64,000 nucleotides of DNA from Melieria omissa. Its lineage: Eukaryota; Arthropoda; Insecta; Diptera; Ulidiidae. Positions 46,191-58,022 of the stretch are shown one piece after another. Every line of letters starts with the position of its first letter. The stretch's first letter is position 1. Position numbers and translations under genes: made by a program. A model generated the notes under the pieces. That model ran no database searches. It was given only the letters and a program-made list of their open reading frames with translations, and was not told the origin of the DNA. Location of the stretch: positions 146,351,427 to 146,415,426 of the forward strand of contig OZ020267.1 of the NCBI GenBank assembly GCA_963971225.1, in the 5' to 3' direction.

Positions 46191-46980
46191 AGTCTTAGTC
46201 TTAGTCTTAGTCTTAGTCTTATTCTTAGTCCTAGTCTTAGTCTTAGTCTTAGTCTTAGTCTTAGTCTTAGTCTTAGTCTTAGTCATAGTCTTAGTCTTAG
46301 TCTTAGTCTTAGTCTTAGTCTTAGTCTTAGTCTTAGTCTTAGTCTTAGTCTTAGTCTTAGTCTTAGTCTTAGTCTTAGTCTTAGTCTTAGTCTTAGTCTT
46401 AGTCTTAGTCTTAGTCTTAGTCTTAGTCTTATTCTTAGTCTTAGTCTTAGTCTTAGTCTTAGTCTTAGTCTTAGTCTTAGTCTTAGTCTTAGTCTTAGTC
46501 TTAGTCTTAGTCTTAGTCTTAGTCTTAGTCTTAGTCTTAGTCTTAGTCTTAGTCTTAGTCTTAGTCTTAGTCTTAGTCTTAGTCTTAGTCTTAGTCTTAG
46601 TCTTAGTCTTAGTCTTAGTCTTAGTCTTAGTCTTAGTCTTAGTCTTAGTCTTAGTCTTAGTCTTAGTCTTAGTCTTAGTCTTAGTCTTAGTCTTAGTCTT
46701 AGTCTTAGTCTTAGTCTTAGTCTTAGTCTTAGTCTTAGTCTTAGTCTTAGTCTTAGTCTTAGTCTTAGTCTTAGTCGTAGTCTTAGTCTTAGTCTTAGTC
46801 TTAGTCTTAGTCTCAGTCTTAGTCTTAGTCTTAGCCTTACTCTTAGTCTTAGTCTTAGTCTTAGTCTTAGTCTTAGTCTTAGTCTCAGTCTAAGTCTTAG
46901 TCTTAGGCTTAGTCTTAGTCTTAGTCTTAGGCTTAGTCTGAGTCTGAGCCTGAGTATTAGTCTTGGTCTTATTTTTAGTG
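46191..46980. repeat. Hexanucleotide array (CTTAGT)n
   Basis: About 130 nearly perfect copies. Sparse variants (CTTATT, CATAGT, CGTAGT, CTCAGT) concentrate at the two ends, as expected when the centre of an array is homogenised. The 303-codon Leu-Ser frame it creates is not a gene. Confidence 0.97.
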
Positions 46981-47340
46981 TTAGTCTTAGTCAGAATCTA
47001 AGTTCTTATCCCATTTTTAGCCTCAATTTCTCTCTCTCAGCCCCAAATTCGCTCTCGGTATCCATCTAAGTTTAAATCTCAGTCTCAGCCGTAGTCACAA
47101 GCATGATTTTGTAATCAGTATTAACCTCGATTTAAGTCTCAGTCGCTGTCTTGTCTTACTTTCGGTCTCAATCTAAGTTTTGCCTCTTGTTGCAGACTCA
47201 GTTAGACTCAGTTTTGGACTCGGTCTCAATCTCACCTTTAGTCGCATTTTCAGTTTTGGTCTCAGGCTCAATCTTAATCTAAGTCTGGTTTTTACTTCTA
47301 CTCTCACTTCTTCTTTCACTCTCACTCCTTTTCTTACTTT
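46981..47340. repeat. Degraded spacer between two hexamer arrays
   Basis: CTCAGTCTCA, CTTAGTCT, CTCAATCTAAGT and ACTTCTACTCTCAC words form a continuum between CTTAGT and CCTACT, so the two arrays look like parts of one evolving simple-repeat domain. Confidence 0.7.
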
Positions 47341-48325
47341 TAGTCTCATTCCTACTCCTACTCCTACTCCTACTCCTACTCCTACTCCTACTCCTACTCC
47401 TACTCCTACTCCTACTCCTACTCCTACTCCTACTCCTACTCCTACTCCTACTCCTACTCCTACTCCTACTTCTACTCCTACTCCTACTCCTACTCCTACT
47501 CCTACTCCTACTCCTACTCCTACTCCTACTCCTACTCCTACTCCTACTCCTACTCCTACTCCTACTCCTACTCCTACTCCTACTCCTACTCCTACTCCTA
47601 CTCCTACTCCTACTCCTACTCCTACTCCTACTCCTACTCCTACTCCTACTCCTACTCCTACTCCTACTCCTCCTCCTATTCCTACTCCTACTCCTACTCC
47701 TACTCCTACTCTTACCCCTACTCCTACTCCTACCCCTACTCCTACTTTTACTCCTACTCCTACTCCTACTCCTACTCCTACTCCTACTCCTACTCCTACT
47801 CCTACTCCTACTACTCCTACTCCTACTCTTACTCCTACTCCTACTCCTACTCCTACTCCTACTCCTACTCCTACTCCTACTCCTACTCCTACTCCTACTC
47901 CTACTCCTACTCCTACTCCTACTCCTACTCCTACTCCTACTCCTACTCCTACTCCTACTCCTACTCCTACTCCTACTCCTACTCCTACTCCTACTCCTAC
48001 TCCTACTCCTACTCCTACTCCTACTCCTACTCCTACTCTTACCCCTACTCCTACTCCTACCCCTACTCCTACTCCTACTCCTACTCCTACTCCTACTCCT
48101 ACTCCTACTCCTACTCCTACTCCTACTCCTACTCCTACTCCTACTCCTACTCCTACTCCTACTCCTACTCCTACTCCTACTCCTACTCCTACTCCTACTC
48201 CTACTCCTACTCCTACTCCTACTCCTACTCCTACTCCTACTCCTACTCCTACTCCTACACCTACTCATACTCATACTCATACTCATACTAATACTCACAC
48301 TCATACTCATACTCATACTCCTATC
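47341..48325. repeat. Hexanucleotide array (CCTACT)n
   Basis: About 150 copies. A cluster of variants (CTTACC CCTACT CCTACT CCTACC CCTACT) occurs twice, starting at 47711 and 48038, so a block of about 327 bases was duplicated inside the array. It degrades at the right into (CATACT)n. The Thr-Pro frame on one strand and the Arg-Ser frame on the other are by-products. Confidence 0.97.
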
Positions 48326-50095
48326 CCCTCACTCCTAGTCCAAGCCGCAACGCTGGACCCACCGACTTTACTTTTATTTTTCACCCTTTTCTCTGTCTTA
48401 TTTCTTTCCTCACAATCACTTTCATAATTTCTTTCTCACTGAACTCACCATTCACTATTAGCCACGCCCACATGATGGATTAAGGCATTCTTTCTACATT
48501 CGCCTTTTCTACTCTTTCCATACTTACATTTTTTCCAACAACATCACTGCTTCCCAAAAGAGATTTCTCCGCCTCATTTCCACCATTTATTGCTATGCTA
48601 ACCTCACTGTTATTGGTGTTGTTGTTGCACCATTACCGTTATTACTTTTTACTCACCCGCTCCCCGCAGTTTCTAACACTGCTGTGTGTTGTGATCTTTC
48701 GCTTTTAATTTCTTTTCATTTTTCGCTCTCGCATCACGCTTTCAATTTCCTTCGCGGCGCCGCATCACGTTGCAGCTTCATTGCATTTGGCCTCAAATGA
48801 TTTCGTTTTTTCGTTGCCATTCAATCAGCCAACAATGATACGTGCGAGCAACAACCAATATTACACACGAGTGCAAAAGCAACAAAACAATAACAACAAC
48901 TCGACAATAATAGCGGCGCGCAAAAACGGCACAAACCGTTGCCTAAGTGCGTGGCTTTTCAGTGCACTACAACAGCAAAAGCAACAACGATAAGCAACTG
49001 GCAAATTGCACAAAATTTCGCTTTCAAATCGACATTTTATTTATTCTCCATTGTATCGATGGATTGCAATGATTTCTTCTATTTTTCGCTGCCACAATCA
49101 AATTTTTATTGCGCTTCACTTTTCAGCTCAGAGCAGCGAACGTGCAGTTGGCAAAATGAAAATCAATGACAGTCAGCGCTGCCATTTGCCGCAGCCTATC
49201 AACTCGTCTTCGTCTGCTGCTGCGCGTTGACATTTAAATGTCATGTTTAAATATTGCTCTGGCAACTTTGTGCGGCTTTAAAATTTCAATTAAATATTTT
49301 AATCAAATGACTGGTTAGTATTTTGATTTGTTGTTGCTGTAATTTTGCGTGCATGATATCATCAAAGGAATTCTACTTATTCAACAATTCTCAAATGTCA
49401 AATGCTCATCACATTTGCTGCCTGCTGCTTCTTCTTTCTAAACATTGTTGTATAAGCTTATTCTTGGTTTTGCTTGTGTCTTTTCTAACAACTCTTTATT
49501 CGCATTTGAACACAACAAGCCATCAATATATTGCACAATATTTGCTGGTACGACTACATTGAGCCAAGAATCAGTGGAAACAACTTTCAGCAAAGATGAA
49601 TGTAGACTCCAACCAATCTCGCAAGTCAATAATCTTTAGTGTTTATTTATGTTTGTATTAATTTGCTTTTAGCATACAACCATGTTTTAGTTAATTATTG
49701 CGACTATGTAGTCACCGTTTGGTGTCCACTCACTGTTTGGTGTCTGTCTCGACTCGAGAGTGAGTGGAGCTACTAAGTTTGTTGATTTGATGGGCCATTT
49801 GAATACGGAAAAGTAAAGATTGATTAATTTGACATGTTTGACATTAAACGTTTATCATTTTTTATAAAGCTGCAGATTATTAATGAACGCCTTAAGCCAT
49901 GAAATGACACATTCAATAAGACGAAAAGATATAATATTCTAATTCGAATATTTGAAGAATGATTTTGATTAGAGTCAGCTGGCTAGAATAGCACACAAAT
50001 ATTAGGACTTCACTCCGCCACAGTCGTGAACTAATTGCCACAAGATTCTTGTGGAAAAATAAACTCTTTAGTTCTAAAACTAGTTCCTAAAACTA
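48326..50095. other. Unique sequence, no gene recognised
   Basis: Pyrimidine-rich next to the array, then complex with CAA runs near 48885 and 48970. A perfect 10-bp inverted pair, TCCACTCACT and AGTGAGTGGA, lies near 49728-49775. Frames up to about 80 codons have no recognisable content. Confidence 0.35.
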
Positions 50096-50099
50096 GGAT

Positions 50100-50615
50100 T
50101 ACAAAGGTGTTGTGTACATGGCGTACCAGGACCGATTGCGGCACCTGCCGGACCTGTGGCCCTCCCTCTCCTTGACGAAAATACGATACGTACTGTCCCT
50201 GAGTCGTACCTCCATTCGGCAGCTCGTTGGAGTCATCACCGGACACTGCGCTATTGGATCTATGCTTACCAAATGGCGCCTCTCGTCCGGTCATGTCTGC
50301 CGTAGCTGTGGAGATGAAGAAGAAGTAGAAACGATACAACACTTCCTGTGCAACTGGCCGGCTCTGCAGGAACGCCGACTCCGCACCTTGGGGTCAAGGT
50401 TCCTGGCAGACTTAACCTGCACAGCAATAGTTGAAATTTCGGATCTACTCTCCTTTATCAAGAGGTCGAATTGGTTTGCCCCGAAGTGAGAGCCAGTGGC
50501 TAGCTCCAGAATCTTCTAAGAAGGGATTCACAATGGGCCATCTTGGCCTCCGAGTGGAAGTGCTGCCCTTGGGACGCACACACCCTTCCCTACCTAACCT
50601 AACCTAGGTAGGTAG
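50100..50615 (+). pseudogene. I/LOA-like LINE 3' end with TAACC tail
   Basis: A 5'-truncated fragment encodes the extreme C-terminus of the LINE polyprotein (50112-50489). It has a GHCAIGSML-type stretch and CRSCGDEEEVETIQHFLCNW, which fits the CCHC-like motif after RNase H in I/LOA/jockey-group elements. A short 3' UTR ends ACACACCCTTCCC, then TACCTAACCTAACCTA. The coding part is open, so this copy is younger than the homologue at 42.3 kb. It cannot transpose, because endonuclease and reverse transcriptase are missing. Confidence 0.8.
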
Positions 50616-50619
50616 CCTA

Positions 50620-52595
50620 GACAGCGTGCTCACGTGATCACGGCTGTTAGCCTTGAAACATTCCTACGAGAATTTAGCAGCAGATCATTGGTTCTGTTGG
50701 AGTTATAGCGTGTCTAGATCTGTCGAGCCACTATGCAGCTGGAAAGATTGCTTTACATACTATCCGCTGTCCTTAGGAAGTAATCCTTTAACTGTCTTAG
50801 CTTTGCACTTAATGGCGGTGTTACGCTTTCGGGCTGTGAGACCATGGCAGATCCTACCTTGGCTCGTCAGTTGACTCGTTTGCGCTGGTACCCGCATGAC
50901 CGGGTATACAGCAGATGGTAAGATCCACCCGGCCGCTCATCAACCCTAGCAATTCCTTACAGTCTCTGCTTGGCTGTCTGAAAAGATGTAAACATCCCTA
51001 CCTCGGACTTCTTGCTGTAGGAGAATCCTGCAGGCTTCTCTTATTGCAAAGACTTCCGCTTAAAAGACAGGCTGTCTTCTTAAACATTCCTATGCAAAGC
51101 AGTGATGCTCTATCACTACTGTCGTGATGCCAGTTGGGTATGCAGTCGTGATATATTGCATACAGCTATGTGTTAGCACTGCTTTGTTTACGAATAGTTC
51201 TGATGCAAGCAAATACTGCAAAATGGACGCACAGCAAAAGCGAAAAGGGACTGCGAAACAATACTAGTATTGCAAACTTTCAATACTATTTTGAGTAATA
51301 CATGAGTATGCGTCGAGCAGGTCTTTGGCATTTTAAAACATAAATTTCGAATCTTAAGTTACATTTATGTGAAATGAAACTGTTAACAGCGAAATTCATG
51401 TCAATGCATCGTCGATAATAATGATGCGCAGTTTGCGATGCCGATGCGATCGATTGCTCATTGGATGCGTTCACGAACACGATGCATTGTAACACTGTTG
51501 CATTTTTTGTTTACGAACACGATGCTTTGTACTGTTGCAAAGCAACTGACGTTTAAGAAGACAGCCACACTGCATATATCTGGTAGGTGAAAGGCTTTTT
51601 CCGCTGCCAACTCCCTGGAGTAAATACCTGCCCCAACTTCACAGTCCATCTTTGAACCGTCTGTGTATAGGGAGGTTCCTACGTTTGTAAAAGAAGCTGC
51701 GTAATGCTCCCATTCCCTTCTGGAGCGTAAGAGCGTGGCAAACCTAACAATAAAGTCTGCATCTTTTTTGATGTAGTCCGTATACCCCCTTAGGTCTATC
51801 GGAACCTTCGTGAGGATGTTACTGAGTCCGTAAGGTCTTCTCTCAGTCTCAATGCGCTCGAAGCGACCGTCCGTCTTATAAAAGATTCAATCGACAGCAG
51901 ATGAAGAAGCGTGTTTAAAGCGTCAGAAGGACAGGACCTCAAAGCCCCCGTCATCCCGACACACGCCGCCCTCTGCGCTGCACTGAGTCTATTGATATTC
52001 TCTAGCGTCGGCCACCACACCAGTGCTCCGTACGTGAGAATTGGCCGAACTATCGCTGTCAATGTTCAACAAAGCATCGTCGGTTGTAGGCCCCATTTTC
52101 GACGAAGAGTCTGCTGCACGAGTAGCTTCCGTGCTTTTTTGGCCCTCTCCTGTATATTAGTTTTCCAGCTAAGTTTGGTGTCCAATATGACTCCAAGATA
52201 TTTAGCTTCTGAGGATAGCCTAAGCTCGTTCTCGTTGAGCTTTGATAGTCGAAATGGGAGCACCTTGTACTTTCTTGTAAACAGTAGCAGCTCTGTTTTG
52301 CAGCCCGCATCGAGCGGCCTAGCTGCTCAGAGTCCTCAGAGCACCCTCCAAGATGCCACTTAATGTATCTAGGAAGGGGCCTGTCACCATAATGATGATG
52401 TCTTCGGCGTACGCAACCACCTTGAACCCACCATAGTTAAGGGCCTTCAGTATGGGGTTCAAAGTAATTAGGCATAGCAATGGAGATATTATCCCTCGTT
52501 GGGGCGTCCCCTTCTTTGCATATCGTGTAACACTGGAGTTGCCGAGTTCAGCCTGGATCTGTCTGCTACTTAGCAGATAAGAACCAAAAGTTCTA
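50620..52595 (-). pseudogene. I/LOA-like LINE fragment: reverse transcriptase and RNase H, interrupted
   Basis: Read on the minus strand from 52595. The RT part has KKGTPQRGIISPL, with the catalytic box YAED (complement of 52400-52411) where YADD is expected. Then come KYLGVILDTKLSW (near 52190) and a thumb region with AIVRPILTYGALVW (near 52040). RNase H begins with SLYTDGSK (complement 51650-51667) and resumes at 51069 with AEVFAIREA and IFSDSQA. It ends with a weakened PGHAG histidine motif (complement 50896-50907). The 5' half is absent. Stops, frame changes, the Asp-to-Glu change and an insertion at 51085-51550 make it dead. Confidence 0.8.
51070..51566. mobile_element. Unclassified insertion inside the LINE RNase H region
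   Basis: A roughly 470-base block splits the RNase H reading. It is bounded by a perfect 16-bp inverted pair, GGCTGTCTTCTTAAAC (51070-51085) and GTTTAAGAAGACAGCC (51551-51566). A direct CTGTCTT sits at the junctions. Internally, CGAACACGATGC(A/T)TTGTA is repeated (near 51473 and 51515) and GCTTTGTTTACGAA recurs. It has no coding content and no superfamily that I can name. Confidence 0.5.
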
Positions 52596-54780
52596 TGAAC
52601 ACGAAATCATGGAGTTTCAGAGTTATGGCAAAAGGTCATTGCACAAAATAGATAATACTGGTTAAAGTTCATTTGATGTACACAAAAATTTAGTTTTATT
52701 TGACACCACAAAACCAAAATTATTTTCAAACCAATGCAATAGTTTTGTAATAAAAATTTTATATATACGCACAAGACGTTGTGTTCCATGCCTTCAGCAT
52801 TATTTGTTCAAGTTCTCTACGTTTAGATAAGTTCCTGTCTTTTCTACTTCAATCAGTTCTATGAGCAGCTCGCAGAAGATTTTCCTGTGCAGTAACCGTA
52901 TTAGTGCAACAACAACTTCACTAGAAGTAGGTACAGCACCCAAAAGAAGCTCATCAAAGACACCAACCTCTGCATTTTCCAAGAACTCCTCCTATCTAGT
53001 AGCAATGCATGCGCTCTACCCAGTAATAAACTTTCACATACAAAAAGCAGCCTCCAACAAATAGAACTGCAACCTTAAATAAAGTGTTGCTCATGAAACT
53101 CACAAAAGAAGGTGAAGTAATGAATATATTAAAAAATTATTCATTACTCATCTTTCAAAAGAAAAATCAACTCTGTTTTAGTTAAAAGATTCAGAGTCTT
53201 AAACTGAAATTCTACTATCTATAAATTAATCTTTAAAGTAATTTAAAATATATTTTAAAACATCTAAATTGCTGCTTTTCAGTCTCACAGCGGGTGTGAA
53301 AAGTGTCCGAAGAGCATTTTTCATTATTTTCGATTTTCCGCTCGAATTTTCGCTAATTTAACGAACTACCGAGAGCCCCATATACAATTTCCAGTGCGTG
53401 CCGTTTGCTGCTTTGCGGTTGAATTTATTTATATTATAACGCCGCTATTCATATCCGACATACACACACACACACACACACACATACATAAAATGCTGCG
53501 TGTAAGAAAGCGTGCAAATGTAAACGTTTATCAAATTGCAACAACAAAAATACCAAAGTTATTACGTGGCACTTAATTGACTTTGCATATAGAAGCAATA
53601 CAACAACAACAATAACAATAACAAGCAAGCATCACAAACAGACAGCGGAATTAAGAATAACGCCAATGCCGACGGCAACAACAGACCGGCATTTACATTT
53701 GCCAGTCGCCAGTCAGCCAGTCGGCCAGCGCGCGAGTCAGCCAGCATCGTCGTCATCGGGCCGGCATAAAAATTTCAACCGTTAAGGTTTTTCACCTCAT
53801 TACTTAAACATGCCGTTTGGCCTACTTCCGTTCGCGCCGGCTGCCAATCGGTGCCAACTGGTAAATACAATTACAGCAATAACAACAACAAATACAATAA
53901 CAACATTACGTGTCTATGTAAAAAAATATTCTTTCTATATTAGCGCTGAGCGAAACCATTGAAGCGCAAAGCACAAAATGTGGTGGCAACACTGGCAGCA
54001 ACGTAAAATGAAACAAAATTCTAATGTTGATAGAATTTTGCTGCCCCACAGCGACTGATGTAATAGCAAAAAATCAACAACAACAACAACCACTCATTGC
54101 CCTTGTAAGCCAAACCGTAAACATTTTACAACAACAACAAATGCTTTAGCAGAGCTGTGGTCAGCGGCAATTTTAGCGCGTGAAAAGTGTAGAAAAGAAG
54201 CCACAAATTCCTGCTAAAAGACATTAAAAAACAACCACATAATAGTTGACACGTCTGGTGCGTCCGTTCCGCACTTTGTGTGCGCGTCGACACTCAACTG
54301 CGCGACTGCGCGACTGCCACAGCAACGCAGGTGCGAACTTTTCAATGCGGGCGTTGAGCCATTATCGTCATTTGCTGCTAAAGTTCTTGTCTTAACTATT
54401 CGCTTTTGGAATTTTTGCCCCCTCTCACTGTTGTTTGGTGTCGACTGCGCCGCCACCATTTTCAATTTTCTGCCCGAGACGGTGCGGTTTCCGCAATCTT
54501 TTTGCCTTGCTGCCAATTTAATTAGCAATTTAAATTTCTCGCGCGTAATGGCCCACTCCTCAAAAGCAACAACAACAACAATGAAAACCAACCAGCAGAC
54601 GCCCGATACGCCAGCCGGATGCCTCGGTGCCATGGGGAACTCAGTGTTGGGTTTTTAATGCTTTCGATTCTACTTTAGTCTTTTTTCATGTTTTGGCTAA
54701 TAGCAATTTTTTTGCTGTTTTCTTGTTGTTGTTGTTGTTTTTGTTGTTGAATATGCACATCGCATACCAGCCATATAATT
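52596..54780. other. Unique sequence, no gene recognised
   Basis: 52600-53280 is AT-rich. A minus-strand frame at 52800-52982 looks protein-like but matches nothing I know. 53280-54660 is complex and GC-mixed with CAA runs and (CA)n at 53463-53483. The two opposing frames at 54214-54658 are long for their setting but have no domain. Confidence 0.35.
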
Positions 54781-56722
54781 AGATTTTGTTTTCGTATTCT
54801 TTTGCCTTTTTTTTTAATTTATAGACCGCAGAGCATTTTGAAATTTTAGTGTTGTATTTTAATTTTTTCATTTTAAATTAAAAATTTTTTTAATTCAAAT
54901 AAAATTTCACTTAGTTTTTACAAATTTAATTTGTTATTTTAATTTTTAAATTCAAAACTAAAAATTTAATGTTTGAACTAAAAATTAAAATCAAACAGTT
55001 TTTACTAACAGAGGTTTATTTTCCCCATGGCTTTTGCCTCCAGTCTTCTATCTTTTCCTTCCATCTTTACAACATCATTAAAATCTTTATGCACTTCTAG
55101 CTTCGACTTTCATTTACTCTCAAATATATTTGGCATACAACAACAAAATCTATTCCACCAACTCTTTAGTACCAATAAACAAAACGTTACGTTGATGCTT
55201 CTGACTCTTCTCCCTCGCCTCGACGCGCCACAGTCCATTTTTTTGCACACCACACTTTGTACCAAAAAAAATGTTGTGCTTTTGTTTTCATTTGTTTAAC
55301 CCAAAACGACGATGTGCTACTTTTACGCGTTGCGCCGCAAAGTGTCCGCATTTTTAGCCAACATTTGCTGCACATTCGTTAACAAGTTTGTGGCATTTGT
55401 TTGGTATTTCTGGTATGCGGCCCCAACTGCGCCGCTCGTCTGCCGCCGCCAATAACTGCGCTAACTGGTCGCTCAGCGATTGCGCATCTTCGACAACTTA
55501 TTTCACTGTTGCTGCTTTTTCATATTTATGCGTTGATTTTTTGACCCGCCCGTCGTTTACATAATCGTTTAGTTACTCAGCCGGCTTATGCAACGCTCGA
55601 ACCATCGTCAGTGTCCATTTTATTGGGCTGTCACTTGTCGTCTGTCTAGTCGGGGCCGGACGTTGCTGCCTTCGAACGTCGAAAGATCGAACGGCAGCTA
55701 TGCAATTATTTAGTTTTCTATTTAACGACATTTTCAGCGACACAAGTCGATGACATCGAGTATAGTTTGTGTGCAATTGTTGTTGATTTTTCCACTTATG
55801 CAATGCTTTAATAGTTTAAGTTTCGATCAATTTTTTATTTTTAATTTGAGTTGATGTAATGATTACTTACAGACTGGGTGCAACTGGGTTGGGTATTTAT
55901 CTATGTAGGTTAATTATGGATGTAATGGTCTTTGAAGTTTAATCAAAGTAAAGGTTTTGTATCATCTTAAAATGGGTCTTGGGTTGTGTAAGAGTGCCTT
56001 CGAAGGAACCTAAGACATAAACTGATTTATCTTTCAGTTCATACACTTAGTTGTCATTCAAAATTGAAACATTTTCTTTCCCCATTTCAAAAACTTAACT
56101 TTTTTGCATTCATCTTACTCACACTACAGTCTCGATAGCCAATCAGTCATTCACCCACATTGAAAAATATTTCATAATCGTTAGCAAAAGATTTGAAGCG
56201 TCATTCGAGCCGCTGTCAAATTAACTTAGCTCAATTTTTCATAGCACATGCTGCCCACAAAAAGTTTATTAACCTTATTGCAATTGGCATAAGGAAGTTT
56301 TTCAACGGAATAAAAAAAATTTAAAACAAATTCTTTGTAATAAAATTTGACTAAGACAACAATGAAAACTTGTCACACATTTATCAAGCAACCAAAATCA
56401 ATAAGGAAAAATAAACTTTTAAATAAATATTTAATTTTTGCGGTAAATATACGGAAGGTCAATGAGAGTTAATACAAAAATTGTTGTTGTAATTGTTATT
56501 TGAAAGAAGAAGAAAAGTAAACGTCTTCGTGACTCAAAATATGTTCCTGGCTAAAAAAAGAGTTGAAACTTAAGACTAGAAATTTAAGACTTGAAATTTA
56601 AATCTTGAAATTTAAGTCTTGGAATTTAAGACTTAAAACTTCTAGTTCTGTTACAAATCTTAGTGAGCTTTCCACTTAAAGCATCAGGAAAATAGGGAAA
56701 GTTTAGGTTAGGTTTTACTAAC
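54781..56722. other. AT-rich and unique sequence, no gene recognised
   Basis: 54800-55010 is almost pure A/T. 55030-55800 is complex. A short tandem of AAATTTAAGACTTG words lies at 56560-56640. Confidence 0.35.
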
Positions 56723-56723
56723 T

Positions 56724-57475
56724 TTAGATTAGATTAGATTAGATTTGATTAGATTAGATTAGATTAGATTAGATTAGATTAGATTAGATTAGATTAGATT
56801 AGATTAGATTAGATTAGATTAGATTAGATTAGATTAGATTAGATTAGATTAGATTAGATTAGATTAGATTAGATTAGATTAGATTAGATTAGATTAGATT
56901 AGATTAGATTAGATTAGATTAGATTAGATTAGATTAGATTAGATTAGATTAGATTAGATTAGATTAGATTAGATTAGATTAGATTAGATTAGATTAGATT
57001 AGATTAGATTAGATTAGATTAGATTAGATTAGATTAGATTAGATTAGATTAGATTAGATTAGATTAGATTAGATTAGATTAGATTAGATTAGATTAGATT
57101 AGATTAGATTAGATTAGATTAGATTAGATTAGATTAGATTAGATTAGATTAGATTAGATTAGATTAGATTAGATTAGATTAGATTAGATTAGATTAGATT
57201 AGATTAGATTAGATTAGATTAGATTAGATTAGATTAGATTAGATTAGATTAGATTAGATTAGATTAGATTAGATTAGATTAGATTAGATTAGATTAGATT
57301 AGATTAGATTAGATTAGATTAGATTAGATTAGATTAGAATAGATTAGATTAGATTAGATTAGATTAGATTAGATTAGATTAGATTAGATTAGGTTAGATT
57401 CGATTCGATTCGATTCGATTAGATTAGATTAGATGAGATTAGATTAGATTTCATTTCATTTCATTTCATTTGATT
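56724..57475. repeat. Pentanucleotide array (AGATT)n
   Basis: About 140 copies, nearly perfect from 56755 to 57390. The right end shows blocks of derived variants: four GATTC units at 57398-57417 and four TCATT units at 57450-57468. These look like small local expansions of mutated units. The left flank begins TAGGTTAGGTTTTAC. Confidence 0.97.
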
Positions 57476-57947
57476 AGATTTTCAGTGCATTAGATACGAA
57501 ACGTCCTCTTCCTTTTCTGTTAGCCGTCATTTTGTTCATATTTATTTTAAATATTTTTGGAGAATATTTTTCATTAAAACTGCAACCACTTTGCCATTGC
57601 CAAGTGTGAATTTTTGTTTCAATTTATCAATCAATTAGTTTCATTTAATTTTATAAATTTACCAAAAACCATCTTCTCGTACCAACCAAAATGACTTGAA
57701 TTGAATTGAATGAACGAATTTGTGCGTTGCTGTGTGCTGTTCTGCTTTCATTCATCAATTCTGCAAACTGAAATTTGCTTAACGCAAGCAGTTTTAATTG
57801 ATGCTCTCGCACTCACTTAACATTATGGATTCTCAGTCATTTGCGATCATTGGCAAAAATTAATTTAATCAATTAGCTTTCAATTGACTCTAAAGAAAAA
57901 CTTTTTCATTTCCATTTTCCAACTTTTTCATTTATTTATGTTTGCAG

Positions 57948-58022
57948 ATTCTCGACTGTTTTGCCCGCAACAACCCACCACCAACGGCATCAACAGCCAA
58001 GGCCTTTAAAAACCAACAAACA
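57948..58022 (+). other. Candidate host exon, 75 nt
   Basis: A long pyrimidine tract ending TTTATGTTTGCAG precedes the exon at 57947, and GTAAGTGC follows from 58023. This is the best paired acceptor and donor I found in the window. Two of three frames are open; the sequence is CA-rich with little simple repeat. Using the frame with offset one base, it joins in phase to the ORF in the candidate exon at 62338. It could equally be 5' UTR, since that ORF has its own good ATG. Without transcript data this is moderate evidence only. Confidence 0.4.

Noticed and set aside
46158..48427. Very long open frames: Leu-Ser (303 codons), Thr-Pro (415 codons) and, on the minus strand, Arg-Ser (345 codons)
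   Set aside because: A six-base repeat without a stop in a given phase is open indefinitely. The dipeptide content is fully explained by CTTAGT and CCTACT arrays. The Arg-Ser run mimics SR proteins by chance.
50100..52595. A single LINE insertion with twin-priming inversion
   Set aside because: In twin priming the inverted 5' part lies upstream of the 3' part; here it lies downstream of the plus-strand 3' end.
52800..53064. Protein-like minus-strand frame next to the LINE fragment
   Set aside because: It does not resemble the upstream RT of this LINE or any family I know, and an overlapping plus-strand frame is as long.
54214..54658. Opposing 139- and 126-codon frames
   Set aside because: Frames on both strands over the same DNA with CAA-run content; no domain or splice signals.
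56724..57475. Telomeric repeat (TTAGA resembling TTAGG), and likewise TTAGTC at 46.2 kb
   Set aside because: Diptera lack telomerase-type telomeres, the units do not match TTAGG, and both arrays have ordinary sequence on either side.
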